A stretch of 64,000 nucleotides of DNA from Chitinophaga sp. H8 (GTDB lineage: Bacteria > Bacteroidota > Bacteroidia > Chitinophagales > Chitinophagaceae), in NCBI RefSeq assembly GCF_040567655.1, contig NZ_JBEXAC010000001.1:930001-994000 (forward strand). Direction: 5' to 3'. A model generated the notes under the pieces. The model worked only from the letters and a program-made list of their open reading frames with translations, was not told the DNA's origin and did no database searches. This document shows positions 47,019 through 56,003 of this stretch, in pieces. The position numbers and the translations under genes are program-made. The number at the start of each line of letters is the position of its first letter. Position 1 is the stretch's first letter.

Positions 47019-47515
47019 AAGCTGGGCACACTGATGGAATAATACTGACGCACACGTTGGCTTCATTATAATGGAGGATTTAATAGAAAGGAGTATTTCC
47101 TTTTTATTAGATCCTTCCTGTTTTCAGGAAGAAGTGGAGGAGAGCGACGTGGTACCTTGGCAGGATAAAGATAAGTAACCGGTGCACTTCCGGACAACAG
47201 GTATAAAAAATTTGGATCCCAGGATAAAATATTTTACTTTCAGTTAAGTAATGTTTTTTGCTTTTGTACTTGTTTGCTTAAACGTTTAAGAGTAAGTGTT
47301 TCCACGTAATACTACCCGGCAGGATTACTTTTTGCAGGGCGTATAAATAATCTGACAGGTCTGGGATAATTAATGCATAGCAGCAGATGGTGTTTGTAAG
47401 CAGATGGTGATACATGACATGCAGGATACCATATTTTCCACGTTAAACTGAACCGTTTCAGCCAATCTCTTTTTTATTATAGAACACCTGGTCTGGGTGT
47501 GTTATTGCTATTCAA
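47019..47515 (+). other. 497-bp gap: LacI-type operator, long leader and a possible 35-codon ORF
   Basis: This stretch separates the SusC/SusD operon from the GH116 gene. It holds the operator and promoter described separately. About 215 bp of leader lie between that promoter and the GH116 start, including an 11-bp direct repeat AGCAGATGGTG (47382-47392 and 47399-47409). A 35-codon frame at 47071-47178 (MEDLIERSISFLL and onward, acidic C-terminus) is open, but nothing supports that it is expressed. Confidence 0.4.
47270..47300 (+). promoter_or_regulatory. LacI-type operator inside a putative promoter of the GH116 gene
   Basis: The perfect palindrome CTTAAACGTTTAAG lies at 47277-47290. The 16-bp string TGCTTAAACGTTTAAG (47275-47290) is identical to that before the LacI-family gene (59973-59988). 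It has the central CG typical of LacI-family sites. A TTG at 47270-47272 and TAAGTGTT at 47293-47300 could be -33 and -7 elements 20 bp apart, so a bound repressor would block the promoter. The operator is well supported; the promoter match is partial. Confidence 0.75.
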
Positions 47516-50116
47516 ATGTATAAAATCATGAAACAAAACAGCAACCGCCGGTTTTTTCTGAAGAATATCACGTTAGGATGTCTGGGCGCTTCTGCATTGC
47601 CTGGGATTGCATTGGCCAGGCAGCCGGATGCACCGGCAACGGACGTTGGGGGAGGAGTACAGCAGGCTGCAGCTCCCGCACGGGAGCGTGGCTATAATCA
47701 GGCATATAAAGGACAGTATAATAACCGCATCGCTTTCCCGGTGGGAGGGATAGGAGCGGGTATGTTTTGCCTGGAGGGAACAGGTGCCATCTCACATATG
47801 TCTATCCGCCATAATCCGGAGATGTTTTTCGAGCCGGCTATGTTTGCAGCCATCAGCATTAAGGGAATGGCTCATGGTGCCAGGGTGCTGGAAAGGAATG
47901 TGCCGGAATGGAAGAAGTTTGGACAGCGGGATGCCGGTCTGGGAGGAACGGGTGGCGCTACCTGGGGGCTACCCCGTTTTGCAGCGGCTGAATTTACGGC
48001 ACGTTTTCCTTTTGCCGATATTAAGCTGCATGATGCTGCATTACCTGTAGCTGTGCAGATCAAAGGATGGAGTCCTTTTATTCCTACGGATGAAGATAAC
48101 TCAAGCCTGCCGGTAGGCGCACTGGAATATCATTTTACCAATACCGGCAAAAAAGCGGAGGACTACATTTTTTCTTACAATGCCCGCAATTTTATGAAGC
48201 AGGCAGAAGTATTGCATACTATCAAGCCCATTAAAAACGGATTTGTATTAACACAGGAAGCCACCCCGGATGCGGCAGAGAAACAAGGGCACTTTGCCAT
48301 CTATACTACAGATCCTGCTACGGTAGTAGATCATTGCTGGTTCAGAGGGGGATGGTTTGATCCCTTAACCATGATATGGAATACGATAAAGGATGGCACA
48401 TTAAAAAGCAATGAACCGGTGGAAAAAGATGCTCCCGGTGGTTCATTATTTGTACCCTTCCGGCTGGAACCTGGCGAAAAAAAAGTGATCCGCCTGATGA
48501 TGGCGTGGTATGTGCCTGATTCCAAACTACGTATTGGAGATGATACCTCCGGAAAGAATGACCCGGCATCCAGGTATCACCGGCCCTGGTACAGCAGCAA
48601 GTTCAACAGCATAGGAGCGGTAGCGGATTACTGGACGGGCAACTATGATGACCTGTTCAAAAAATCACTGCTTTTCAGTAATGCTTTCTATAAAAGCTCG
48701 CTGCCTCCCGAAGTGGTGGAAGCAGTAGCCGCTAACCTGACAATATTAAAATCAGCTACAGTAATGCGGCAATATGACGGGCGGTTCTGGTGTTGGGAAG
48801 GCTCGGGGGATAACTGGGGAAGCTGTCATGGTTCCTGTACACATGTGTGGAACTACGCGCAGGCCGTACCACACCTGTTTCCGGCGCTGGAAAGAAGTTT
48901 GCGGAACACAGAGTTCAATGAAAACCAGAATGCGGAAGGGCATCAGGGATTCCGGGCCAATATCCCCATTTCTCCTTTGGTACATAATTTTCATGCTGCA
49001 GCCGACGGGCAGCTGGGAGGGATCATGAAAGTATACCGGGAATGGCGTATCAGTGGTGACAATGAATGGCTAAAACAATTGTATCCTTCGGTAAAAACGA
49101 GTATGGATTATTGTATCCGTACGTGGGACCCTCATCAAAAAGGGATTGTTGAAGAACCACATCATAATACCTATGATATCGAATTCTGGGGACCTACCAG
49201 TATGTGTACCAGTTTTTACCTGGGCGCACTGCGTGCGATAGCACAGATGGGTAAATTCCTGGATAAGGAGGTAGCGGTATATGACACCCTTTATCAGAAA
49301 GGAAAACAATACCTGGAAACCACCCTTTACAACGGAGAATATTTCACACAAAAAATCCAATGGACCGGATTAAACGCCCCGGATCCGGTAAAGTCGCAGT
49401 CATTTCATACTCAATATTCAGCAGAAGCAATAGCCCTGTTGAAAAAAGAGGGACCGAAGTATCAATATGGCACAGGGTGTCTTTCAGATGGTATCCTGGG
49501 CTCGTGGATAGCACGGGTGTGTGGAATGGAAGAGCCGGTAGATGCCCGGAAAACTAAAAGCCATTTGCTGGCAGTGCATAAGTATAACCTTAAGCAGGAC
49601 CTGAGTATGCATGTTAATCCGCAGCGTTCTACCTATGCTTTAGGAAATGAAGCAGGACTGCTGTTGTGCTCCTGGCCCCAAGGAGGCATGTTATCCCTGC
49701 CTTTTGTATACAGTAATGAAGTGTGGACAGGCATTGAATACCAGGTAGCCTCTCATTTGATGTTTATGGGAGAAGTAGCTAAAGGGCTTGATATTGTAAG
49801 GGCATGCAGGAACCGCTATGATGGTAGCGTACGCAATCCGTTTAATGAATATGAATGCGGTCACTGGTATGCGAGAGCTATGTCGAGTTATGGCATGTTG
49901 CAGGGATTAACAGGTGTGCGTTATGATGCGGTAGATAAAACACTTTACATTGATTCCCAGGTGGGGGACTTTACCAGCTTTATTTCCACCAATAAGGGTT
50001 TTGGTACCGTCAGTTTACGGAAGGGGATACCCTCACTCGATGTAGTGTATGGTAGCATACCAGCTGAAAAAGCGATGGTGTCGGGTAAAAGCATCAGCCT
50101 GGATCGCAGCGTATAA
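47516..50116 (+). CDS. GH116-family glycoside hydrolase, exported (Tat-like signal)
   Basis: 866 residues; ATG 47516 or 47528. The N-terminus SNRRFFLKNITLGCLGASALPG has the twin-arginine pattern, so export through Tat is likely. GH116 blocks: NRIAFPVGGIGAGMFCLEGTG in the N-terminal beta domain, then an (alpha/alpha)6 barrel with FWCWEGSGDNWG (Glu428, probable nucleophile), NTYDIEFWGP (Asp554, probable acid/base) and NPFNEYECGHWYARAMSSYG near the end. The family includes beta-glucosidases and beta-xylosidases. From memory, a GH116 member has also been reported to act on D-arabinofuranosides in D-arabinan degradation. The shared LacI operator and the GH172 and pentose-oxidation genes nearby favour the latter here. 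The substrate is inferred. Confidence 0.85.
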   Translation: MYKIMKQNSNRRFFLKNITLGCLGASALPGIALARQPDAPATDVGGGVQQAAAPARERGYNQAYKGQYNNRIAFPVGGIGAGMFCLEGTGAISHMSIRHNPEMFFEPAMFAAISIKGMAHGARVLERNVPEWKKFGQRDAGLGGTGGATWGLPRFAAAEFTARFPFADIKLHDAALPVAVQIKGWSPFIPTDEDNSSLPVGALEYHFTNTGKKAEDYIFSYNARNFMKQAEVLHTIKPIKNGFVLTQEATPDAAEKQGHFAIYTTDPATVVDHCWFRGGWFDPLTMIWNTIKDGTLKSNEPVEKDAPGGSLFVPFRLEPGEKKVIRLMMAWYVPDSKLRIGDDTSGKNDPASRYHRPWYSSKFNSIGAVADYWTGNYDDLFKKSLLFSNAFYKSSLPPEVVEAVAANLTILKSATVMRQYDGRFWCWEGSGDNWGSCHGSCTHVWNYAQAVPHLFPALERSLRNTEFNENQNAEGHQGFRANIPISPLVHNFHAAADGQLGGIMKVYREWRISGDNEWLKQLYPSVKTSMDYCIRTWDPHQKGIVEEPHHNTYDIEFWGPTSMCTSFYLGALRAIAQMGKFLDKEVAVYDTLYQKGKQYLETTLYNGEYFTQKIQWTGLNAPDPVKSQSFHTQYSAEAIALLKKEGPKYQYGTGCLSDGILGSWIARVCGMEEPVDARKTKSHLLAVHKYNLKQDLSMHVNPQRSTYALGNEAGLLLCSWPQGGMLSLPFVYSNEVWTGIEYQVASHLMFMGEVAKGLDIVRACRNRYDGSVRNPFNEYECGHWYARAMSSYGMLQGLTGVRYDAVDKTLYIDSQVGDFTSFISTNKGFGTVSLRKGIPSLDVVYGSIPAEKAMVSGKSISLDRSV

Positions 50117-50128
50117 AAAAACAAGGGG

Positions 50129-51238
50129 ATGAGCACGTGTATTAACCGAATGTATCGTGGTCTTTTTACAGCAGGTATAATATGTTGCCTGCTGGGCATG
50201 GGTAATAGGGTCAGGGGCCAGGATAAAAGTACCAACGCGTCGTGGATCAGGCCGGCAGATGAAAAAAGCCCTGGTATATGGGGTATCCGGAATGGGATTG
50301 TAGCAGGAATATGGCCCGCTGCCATTGAACCTGGTAAAAAAGGATCGGATGGAGGCCCCAGGGGTTTGTTGCGTATAGGCTATGAGTTTATGGGGATGAT
50401 CTACCATATTAATTACATAGCGATAGAACCTGTTGTAAAAGGGAAGATGGAGTTTAGCGAAATATCTCCTTCTGAGGTAGATGGTAAATGGGGAAAATTT
50501 ATGTGGGCGGGAGATACGGTGCGTACCGGACATTTTACACCAGCCGCAGGTACCCGCGGAGTGCTACAGGAGCTGGATGATCCCACTGATGAGACACTGA
50601 GCTGGTATGTTTTTATGGAGAAGTTCTCCAACGGCGCTCACCCTTATTTACGGCTCAGTATCCGGAGGTCCCGGCCGGAAGAACTGGTTATTGAAGTATT
50701 TCATCACGCTGATAGTGCACCCATGGAACGTTGTGGCATTACCGCCACGATGGGAAATTATGGAAGGTTAAGGCAGCTTTACCTGAAAGATAAAGTAATA
50801 GATGCGAGGGAATTATATGCAGGATATCAGGATATTGATTTTATAGAAAAAGCGCCTTATGCTGCGGAGGTACTTGCACGTACCAGGCAGGGAGGTTTTG
50901 TAGCGATGGCCACAGCAGGGGAAACTTTCGCAGAGCTGGCCTCCTGGCCGCAGGAACCGGCCTATCTGGCGAGATGGAACTGGCGGTACCGGCCTTTTTA
51001 TATGCTTACACAATACTGGCGTAAAGATGATGCAGGGCGTCAGGCCTCTTTACAGGTACGGGTCAATGGCAGGGCTAAATACTGGAGTGGTGGTAGCCGG
51101 AATGCAGCAGATTATATCAATATTCCCGGTGGTCCTTCGTTTGAAAATTTTGAGTTAAGAGAAAGTTATGCGCCGGGGCAGAAAGTGTATTTCGGGCTCT
51201 CCCGTAGAACACCAGCACAACTGCTTACTGATCTTTAG
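50129..51238 (+). CDS. Secreted protein of unknown function, co-transcribed with GH116
   Basis: 369 residues with a signal peptide (about 10-30, GIICCLLGMGNRVRG). I do not recognise a named family. The mature protein starts WIRPADEKSPGIWGIRNGIVAGIWP, and the rest is rich in aromatic beta strands (YEFMGMIYHINYIAI, RWNWRYRPFYMLTQYW) with charged pairs, consistent with a large beta-sandwich such as a mutarotase-like or glycan-binding fold. No obvious catalytic motif is visible. It begins 12 bp after GH116, so it should share its operator and act on the same glycan. It is a candidate for an undescribed enzyme or binding protein of the putative D-arabinan system. Confidence 0.6.
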   Translation: MSTCINRMYRGLFTAGIICCLLGMGNRVRGQDKSTNASWIRPADEKSPGIWGIRNGIVAGIWPAAIEPGKKGSDGGPRGLLRIGYEFMGMIYHINYIAIEPVVKGKMEFSEISPSEVDGKWGKFMWAGDTVRTGHFTPAAGTRGVLQELDDPTDETLSWYVFMEKFSNGAHPYLRLSIRRSRPEELVIEVFHHADSAPMERCGITATMGNYGRLRQLYLKDKVIDARELYAGYQDIDFIEKAPYAAEVLARTRQGGFVAMATAGETFAELASWPQEPAYLARWNWRYRPFYMLTQYWRKDDAGRQASLQVRVNGRAKYWSGGSRNAADYINIPGGPSFENFELRESYAPGQKVYFGLSRRTPAQLLTDL

Positions 51239-51286
51239 CGCCTTTTATGAAGAAAGCAGCAGATCAGTAAGCAATTGTTGGGTAGT

Positions 51287-51305
51287 ACCGTTTAAAACGG
51301 TTTTT
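51287..51305 (+). terminator. Weak terminator between convergent operons
   Basis: ACCGTTT (51287-51293) and AAACGGT (51295-51301) form a short inverted repeat followed by TTTTT. It serves the + strand GH116 unit and overlaps the stop codon of the convergent FAH-family gene. Confidence 0.45.
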
Positions 51306-52164
51306 ATGAACGGTAAGTTTGTACATGGTTGGTCAGCTTGCCTATGTGGTCTATGCTGATTTCTACACGGTCATTATCCTGCAGCGTAAAGCTATTGTCT
51401 GGTACCAGGCAGGTGCCGGTCATCAGGAAACAACCTTCCGGAAAGGCACAGCCCCTGTAGAGGAAACCAACCAGTTCCTGGTGCCCGCGTTTCATCTGGC
51501 TGATCGGCACACTGTCATTATACTGAATCTCATTATTGCGGAAGATAGACATATTAATCATCGTATCCGGTGGGATAGGCGTATCAGTTACCATGAGGCA
51601 AGGGCCCAGGCCTGCACATTTCTCATAAACTTTTGCCTGTGGCAGGTATAATGGGTTTTCCCCTTCAATACTGCGGGAACTCATATCGTTACCTACCGTA
51701 TAACCTTCAATCGTACCTTCACTGCTGATGAACAGTGTCAGTTCCGGCTCCGGAACATCCCAGGAAGAATCTTCCCGGATGTATACGGTTTGTCCATGAC
51801 CGGATACGCGGTGTGGCGTAGCCTTAAAAAAGAGTTCAGGTCTTTCAGCCACATATACTTTATCATAAAAAGTAGCGCCACCGGAAATTTCTGATTCTTC
51901 CATGCGGGCAGTGCGGCTACGGTAGTAGGTAACGCCTGCCGCCCAAACTTCCTGGGTACCAATAGGAGCTACCAACTGATTAGCCAGTAATGCTTCCGCT
52001 GTCTTTTTTTCCATAGGTGACAATCCTTTCAGATCGGCCACTACCTGATTGAACAACCCTTTTCTGTTTACAAAGTCGTTCCAGTTGGCATTAATACTGT
52101 AGTACTGTTCCTGGTATGCTATTACCAGAACGCCGGATGTTTTATAAATACGGATAATTTCCAT
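51304..52164 (-). CDS. FAH-family dehydratase/hydrolase, likely 2-keto-3-deoxy-D-arabinonate dehydratase-like
   Basis: 286 residues from ATG at 52164 (MEIIRIYKTSG); the longer frame to 52263 would overlap the upstream gene and adds an unrelated 33 residues. The fumarylacetoacetate hydrolase fold shows the metal ligands in VPEPELTLFIS (Glu-x-Glu), then GYTVGNDMSSRSIEGENPLYLPQAK and KCAGLGPCL. In non-phosphorylating pentose oxidation, an enzyme of this superfamily dehydrates 2-keto-3-deoxy-D-arabinonate (or the L form) to alpha-ketoglutarate semialdehyde. With the aldehyde dehydrogenase and UxaA-type dehydratase in the same operon that step fits best. A 2,4-diketo-3-deoxy-fuconate hydrolase role is the main alternative. 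It is the last gene of the operon, 7 bp after the lipoprotein gene. Confidence 0.85.
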   Translation of the reverse strand: MEIIRIYKTSGVLVIAYQEQYYSINANWNDFVNRKGLFNQVVADLKGLSPMEKKTAEALLANQLVAPIGTQEVWAAGVTYYRSRTARMEESEISGGATFYDKVYVAERPELFFKATPHRVSGHGQTVYIREDSSWDVPEPELTLFISSEGTIEGYTVGNDMSSRSIEGENPLYLPQAKVYEKCAGLGPCLMVTDTPIPPDTMINMSIFRNNEIQYNDSVPISQMKRGHQELVGFLYRGCAFPEGCFLMTGTCLVPDNSFTLQDNDRVEISIDHIGKLTNHVQTYRS

Positions 52165-52171
52165 GTAGTGT

Positions 52172-53404
52172 TTATTTGTTGCTGAGAAAATGTTGTACTT
52201 CTTCCAGGGGCAGCTGCCACAGTTGTTGGGCAAGCGTCTGTAGTGCATGATGATCGCCTTCAAAGTGCATGGTTACCTGACGGTAGGTAAGGGATTCACC
52301 TGGTTTTAATGCCCGTGCATCGGAGGAGGATTCTACTTCATAGAAGGGTCCCATTTGCGAACCATCGGCCAGTGGCCCATCATTATAGCAGTTGACCGCA
52401 TCACCTTTGAAGGGTTCTTTTTGTATTTCCCATTTTGAATTTACATAGCGGCCCTGGGGCACTATTTCATAAAGGAGTACGGTAATGGTATTGTTCTCCA
52501 GGTCTACACTGCCTGCACCGGCTTTGGCTACTTGCGGAGCCAGGCCTAATTTGCCGCGCGACTTACCATCGGCTCTGAACAGGAGCATACTGTCTTTTAC
52601 CAGCAGGTCTTTTGCAGGAATCTTACCAAAATAGTCGTCCGTGATATGCTGGCGGGCATTGGTGATCCCTTTAAAAGGAGCAATAATTGCCGTCTGATCA
52701 GAAGGTTTAAACATGCCGAGCAGCCAGATGCTGAGCAGGCCGTTTTCTTCCTGCCAGGCACTGTCACCTTTGTTGATCACGGTGTTTTCTGTTTCATAAG
52801 CCACCTGTTTAAGCCCCGGAGGTAAGGTAAAGCCCAGCCGCGCAGCCACTGTATTATTGTCCAGTAGCCGGATAGTTCTGTTGATATCAATGTTAAAAAC
52901 AGTGCCTTTGTAGTTTTGTAAAGTACCCGCCTGTTGGTAAGTGATCTCTGTATCAGATTGTGACTTTACAGCAAAATGTACAGTATCTATCAGCGCCGGT
53001 GTTTGCCAGTTATCAAAGTTGAATGGTTTTCCCGGTGGAAAGTACAGCGCATATTGGCCGCCTTCCGGCCCCAGCCAGAAACGTTCTTCACCACCAAAGG
53101 CATTGATATGCGGTACCAGTTTTCCGGAAGCAATCAGGTCGTAATTGATCCAGCCGTAGCTTTTTCCCTGGCTGCCACCGGTGGTGCTGGTCATAACACG
53201 CGCCTGGTAGTCGCCGGTTACCACCAGGCCACTGCTATCGCCGTTGCGTTGCAGTACGACTACATTTTGCAAATGTTTTTGCAGAAAGGATACATCTTCA
53301 CCAAAGTTCATGGGTTTACTATTATTTTGTTCTTGTGGAGTTCCGGCGCCGTTACAAGCTATCAGACCTGCTATCAGACTACCAACAATAATGTTATACT
53401 TCAT
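52172..53404 (-). CDS. Secreted lipoprotein, DUF6786-like
   Basis: 410 residues with lipobox GLIAC (Cys17). It resembles the Bacteroidota DUF6786 group as I remember it: VVVLQRNGDSSGLVVTGDYQARVMTS, INAFGGEERFWLGPEGGQYALYF and the late GPFYEVESSSDARALKPGESLTYRQ. The last segment is similar in style to mutarotase-like beta-sandwich proteins. The function is unknown. It is striking that a surface lipoprotein gene sits in the middle of an operon otherwise coding mainly for cytoplasmic catabolic enzymes, 30 bp after the dehydratase gene and 7 bp before the FAH gene. It may bind or convert the released sugar at the cell surface. Confidence 0.6.
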   Translation of the reverse strand: MKYNIIVGSLIAGLIACNGAGTPQEQNNSKPMNFGEDVSFLQKHLQNVVVLQRNGDSSGLVVTGDYQARVMTSTTGGSQGKSYGWINYDLIASGKLVPHINAFGGEERFWLGPEGGQYALYFPPGKPFNFDNWQTPALIDTVHFAVKSQSDTEITYQQAGTLQNYKGTVFNIDINRTIRLLDNNTVAARLGFTLPPGLKQVAYETENTVINKGDSAWQEENGLLSIWLLGMFKPSDQTAIIAPFKGITNARQHITDDYFGKIPAKDLLVKDSMLLFRADGKSRGKLGLAPQVAKAGAGSVDLENNTITVLLYEIVPQGRYVNSKWEIQKEPFKGDAVNCYNDGPLADGSQMGPFYEVESSSDARALKPGESLTYRQVTMHFEGDHHALQTLAQQLWQLPLEEVQHFLSNK

Positions 53405-53434
53405 AACTGTGGATTATAATGAAAAATGATATAC

Positions 53435-55084
53435 TTATAATGATACCCCTCTCTTCCACGGAATAAAATCGTCCTGTTCCAGCAGTTGTGCCTTTGCCGT
53501 ATAATGCCCGCTGGCCGTATTGATCACCAGTTCCAGGATACGGTTGGCTACTTCATTGATGGATTCTTCCCCATTGATAATCGTACCGGTATCCAGGTCG
53601 ATGATATCTTTCATTTTGTCAGCAAGGATGCTGTTGGTAGAAAGTTTAATTACCGGCGTAACGGGGTTACCGGTGGGGGTGCCCAGGCCGGTAGTAAAGA
53701 GCACAACGTTGGCGCCGGCCCCAACTTCAGCCGTAGTAGATTCCACATCGCTGCCAGGTGTACATAATAATGCCAGGCCCGGATGTTGTACCCAGCCAGG
53801 GTAGTCTATTACATCTGTAACTGGTGAAGAGCCTCCTTTTTTGGCTGCTCCTGCGGATTTAATGGCATCTGTGATAAGTCCATCGCGGATATTCCCGGCA
53901 GAAGGATTGGAATCGAATCCGGATCCAACGGCTTCCGCTCTGCTGGCGTAGTCACGCATGAGTTGTAAATAACGTGCAGCCAGATCCGTATTCACACAGC
54001 GATCACTCAGTTCCTGTTCTACTCCGCATAGTTCTGGGAATTCTGATAATATGACAGAACCACCCAGCGCTACCAGCATATCAGATACACGGCCAACAGC
54101 GGGGTTGGCAGAGATGCCGGAGAACCCATCGGAGCCACCGCATTCCATACCAATGCACAATTTGCTCAGCGGAGCTGGCTGGCGTTGCATGGTATTGGCT
54201 TTTGCCAGTCCTTCAAAAGTTTGTTGCAATGCCTGGCTCATCAGTTCTTTTTCTGAACCAATTTTTTGCTGTTCCAGGTAGATAACAGTCCGGTCAAAGC
54301 CTGGCACCCTGTTTTCAATTTCTTCCTTCAGCATATCTATCTGGGCATTCTGGCAGCCCAGGCTGAGTACAGTAGCACCCGCCACATTGGGATGTGTGAT
54401 ATAGCCTGCCAGCAAGCCGCAAAGGGTACGTGCATCCTGTTTGGTACCACCACAACCCAGCGTATGTGTCAATAGTTTGATGCCGTCCACATTGGGAAAG
54501 GCACGGGTATTAAGCGTAACGGTATTTTTATCAGCTGCTGCAGCGGGATCAGCAGTACCGCCATTTTCTTTGAAACCCTGTAGCAGCTGTTGCAGCATTG
54601 TTTCATAGGCATTGTACTTCTTGTAGCCTAATTCTTTGGTCAGTACTTCGTGTAATAGCTGTACGTTCCTGTTTTCGCAGAATACCAGGGGGATGATCAC
54701 CCAGTAATTGCCTGTACCCACGCGGCCATCTGCACGATGATACCCCATAAAGCTCCGGTTCTTCCAGGGCGTTACATCCGGAGCAGCCCATTGGGTACGG
54801 CGTTCTTCCTGCACCGCAAATTGTCCCGATGCATGACGAATATTTTTTGTGGTGATAAGATCACCGGCAGCGATATCTTCATTGGCAATACCTACCAGCA
54901 CACCATACATGATCACCGGTGTATCTTTAGGAAGAGTGCGCCCGGCCACTTTATGTTTGGCCGCTATTTTCTGTATGGCAGTAACTGTTTCACCATCACA
55001 GGTAAGGCTGGTCCCTGCAGCAATATCCTGCAAAGCCACCCATACGTTATCGTCTGAATGTATCTTTAAGATTGTCTGACTCAT
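53435..55084 (-). CDS. UxaA/GarD-family sugar-acid dehydratase
   Basis: 549 residues. The N-terminal SAF domain spans about 1-95 (DNVWVALQDIAAGTSL), joined to the large GD/AH catalytic domain (FMGYHRADGRVGTGNYWVII, LTHTLGCGGTKQDARTLCGLL, CIGMECGGSDGFSGISANPAVG, ISEFPELCGVE-like, and GLGTPTGNPVTPVIKLSTN). The family removes water from altronate or galactarate to give 2-keto-3-deoxy acids. D-arabinonate has the same C2-C4 configuration as D-altronate, so it is a stereochemically reasonable substrate here, as is L-fuconate. No uronate isomerase or reductase genes are nearby, which argues against classical galacturonate use. It lies 32 bp after the SDR gene in the operon. Confidence 0.9.
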   Translation of the reverse strand: MSQTILKIHSDDNVWVALQDIAAGTSLTCDGETVTAIQKIAAKHKVAGRTLPKDTPVIMYGVLVGIANEDIAAGDLITTKNIRHASGQFAVQEERRTQWAAPDVTPWKNRSFMGYHRADGRVGTGNYWVIIPLVFCENRNVQLLHEVLTKELGYKKYNAYETMLQQLLQGFKENGGTADPAAAADKNTVTLNTRAFPNVDGIKLLTHTLGCGGTKQDARTLCGLLAGYITHPNVAGATVLSLGCQNAQIDMLKEEIENRVPGFDRTVIYLEQQKIGSEKELMSQALQQTFEGLAKANTMQRQPAPLSKLCIGMECGGSDGFSGISANPAVGRVSDMLVALGGSVILSEFPELCGVEQELSDRCVNTDLAARYLQLMRDYASRAEAVGSGFDSNPSAGNIRDGLITDAIKSAGAAKKGGSSPVTDVIDYPGWVQHPGLALLCTPGSDVESTTAEVGAGANVVLFTTGLGTPTGNPVTPVIKLSTNSILADKMKDIIDLDTGTIINGEESINEVANRILELVINTASGHYTAKAQLLEQDDFIPWKRGVSL

Positions 55085-55116
55085 TTTTTGATATAATGAA
55101 TAATGATTGAATGATA

Positions 55117-55899
55117 TTAAACCAGGGCTCTGTCGAGGTGCACGTATCCGCCATCCACGTGGATCAGTTGTCCGGTGGTATGGCTTGATTTTTCAGATAA
55201 CAGGAATGCGGTCATCTGTGCAATTTCTTCCGGTGTGGTCATCCGTTTTTCCAGTGGAATACGCGCTACAATACTGGCCAGTTTCGCTTCCTTATCGGCA
55301 AAAGTGTTGATCCAGTTTTCATAGAGCGGCGTCCATGATTCTGCCACCACGATGGCATTTACCCGGATGCTGTAGGGGAGTAGTTCTACAGCCCATTCAC
55401 GGGTAAGTGCATTTCGTCCGCCGTTGGCAGCCGCATATGCTGAAGTATTACCCTGCCCGGTTTCTGCTGTTTTGGATGTAATATTTACAATCGCCCCTTT
55501 ACTGGTTTTCAGATAGGGAAGCGCGTGATGTGCTATCAGGTAATAGTGCACGAGGTTGCGGTGCAGGGATTGCATGAATTGCTCGTAGGAGCCTTTTTCC
55601 AGGCCTATTCCATCATTGATGCCAGCATTATTTACCAGCCCGTCGATGCGGCCAAATTGGGCCGCAATTGCCGCCACTGCCTGCTCACAGGCAGCCGGAT
55701 TGGTAAGTTCCGCAGCTACCTGCCAGCCTTTTCCACCGGCTTTTTCGATGAGGGCCAGGTGTTGCAGGTTGTCTTTTTCATTACGGCCAATAATCACCGG
55801 AAAAGCCCCTTCCTGCGCAAGTACTGCTGAAATAGCCGCCCCAATGCCTTTGGCCCCTCCCGTTACGATGATGATCTTATCTTTTAAACCCAGATCCAT
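55117..55899 (-). CDS. SDR oxidoreductase resembling L-fucose/D-arabinose 1-dehydrogenase
   Basis: 260 residues with a Rossmann fold: VTGGAKGIG (13-20) for cofactor, NNAG (90-93), the catalytic serine in NITSKT (Ser142) and Tyr155 in SAYAAANGG. The canonical YxxxK lysine is Asn159 here, which is unusual. The C-terminus VDGGYVHLDRAL is like that of L-fucose dehydrogenases, which commonly also oxidise D-arabinose because the two sugars match at C2-C4. The expected reaction is aldose to aldonolactone with NAD(P)+. It is placed in the operon between the aldehyde dehydrogenase (104 bp) and the UxaA-type dehydratase (32 bp). No lactonase gene is seen, so hydrolysis may be spontaneous or encoded elsewhere. 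Confidence 0.82.
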   Translation of the reverse strand: MDLGLKDKIIIVTGGAKGIGAAISAVLAQEGAFPVIIGRNEKDNLQHLALIEKAGGKGWQVAAELTNPAACEQAVAAIAAQFGRIDGLVNNAGINDGIGLEKGSYEQFMQSLHRNLVHYYLIAHHALPYLKTSKGAIVNITSKTAETGQGNTSAYAAANGGRNALTREWAVELLPYSIRVNAIVVAESWTPLYENWINTFADKEAKLASIVARIPLEKRMTTPEEIAQMTAFLLSEKSSHTTGQLIHVDGGYVHLDRALV

Positions 55900-56003
55900 A
55901 AAATGTGCGATATTTTATAAGTTGCTATGATAGAATTGCGGTTTTATCCATGCTGCATTCATCCGGTGTTGGTATGGTATAGGGATGAGCTGTTAGCCAG
56001 AGA

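Noticed and set aside
47071..47178. 35-codon + strand frame in the gap before GH116
   Set aside because: It is open and starts with ATG, but lies upstream of the likely GH116 promoter and has no supporting feature; kept only as a remark.
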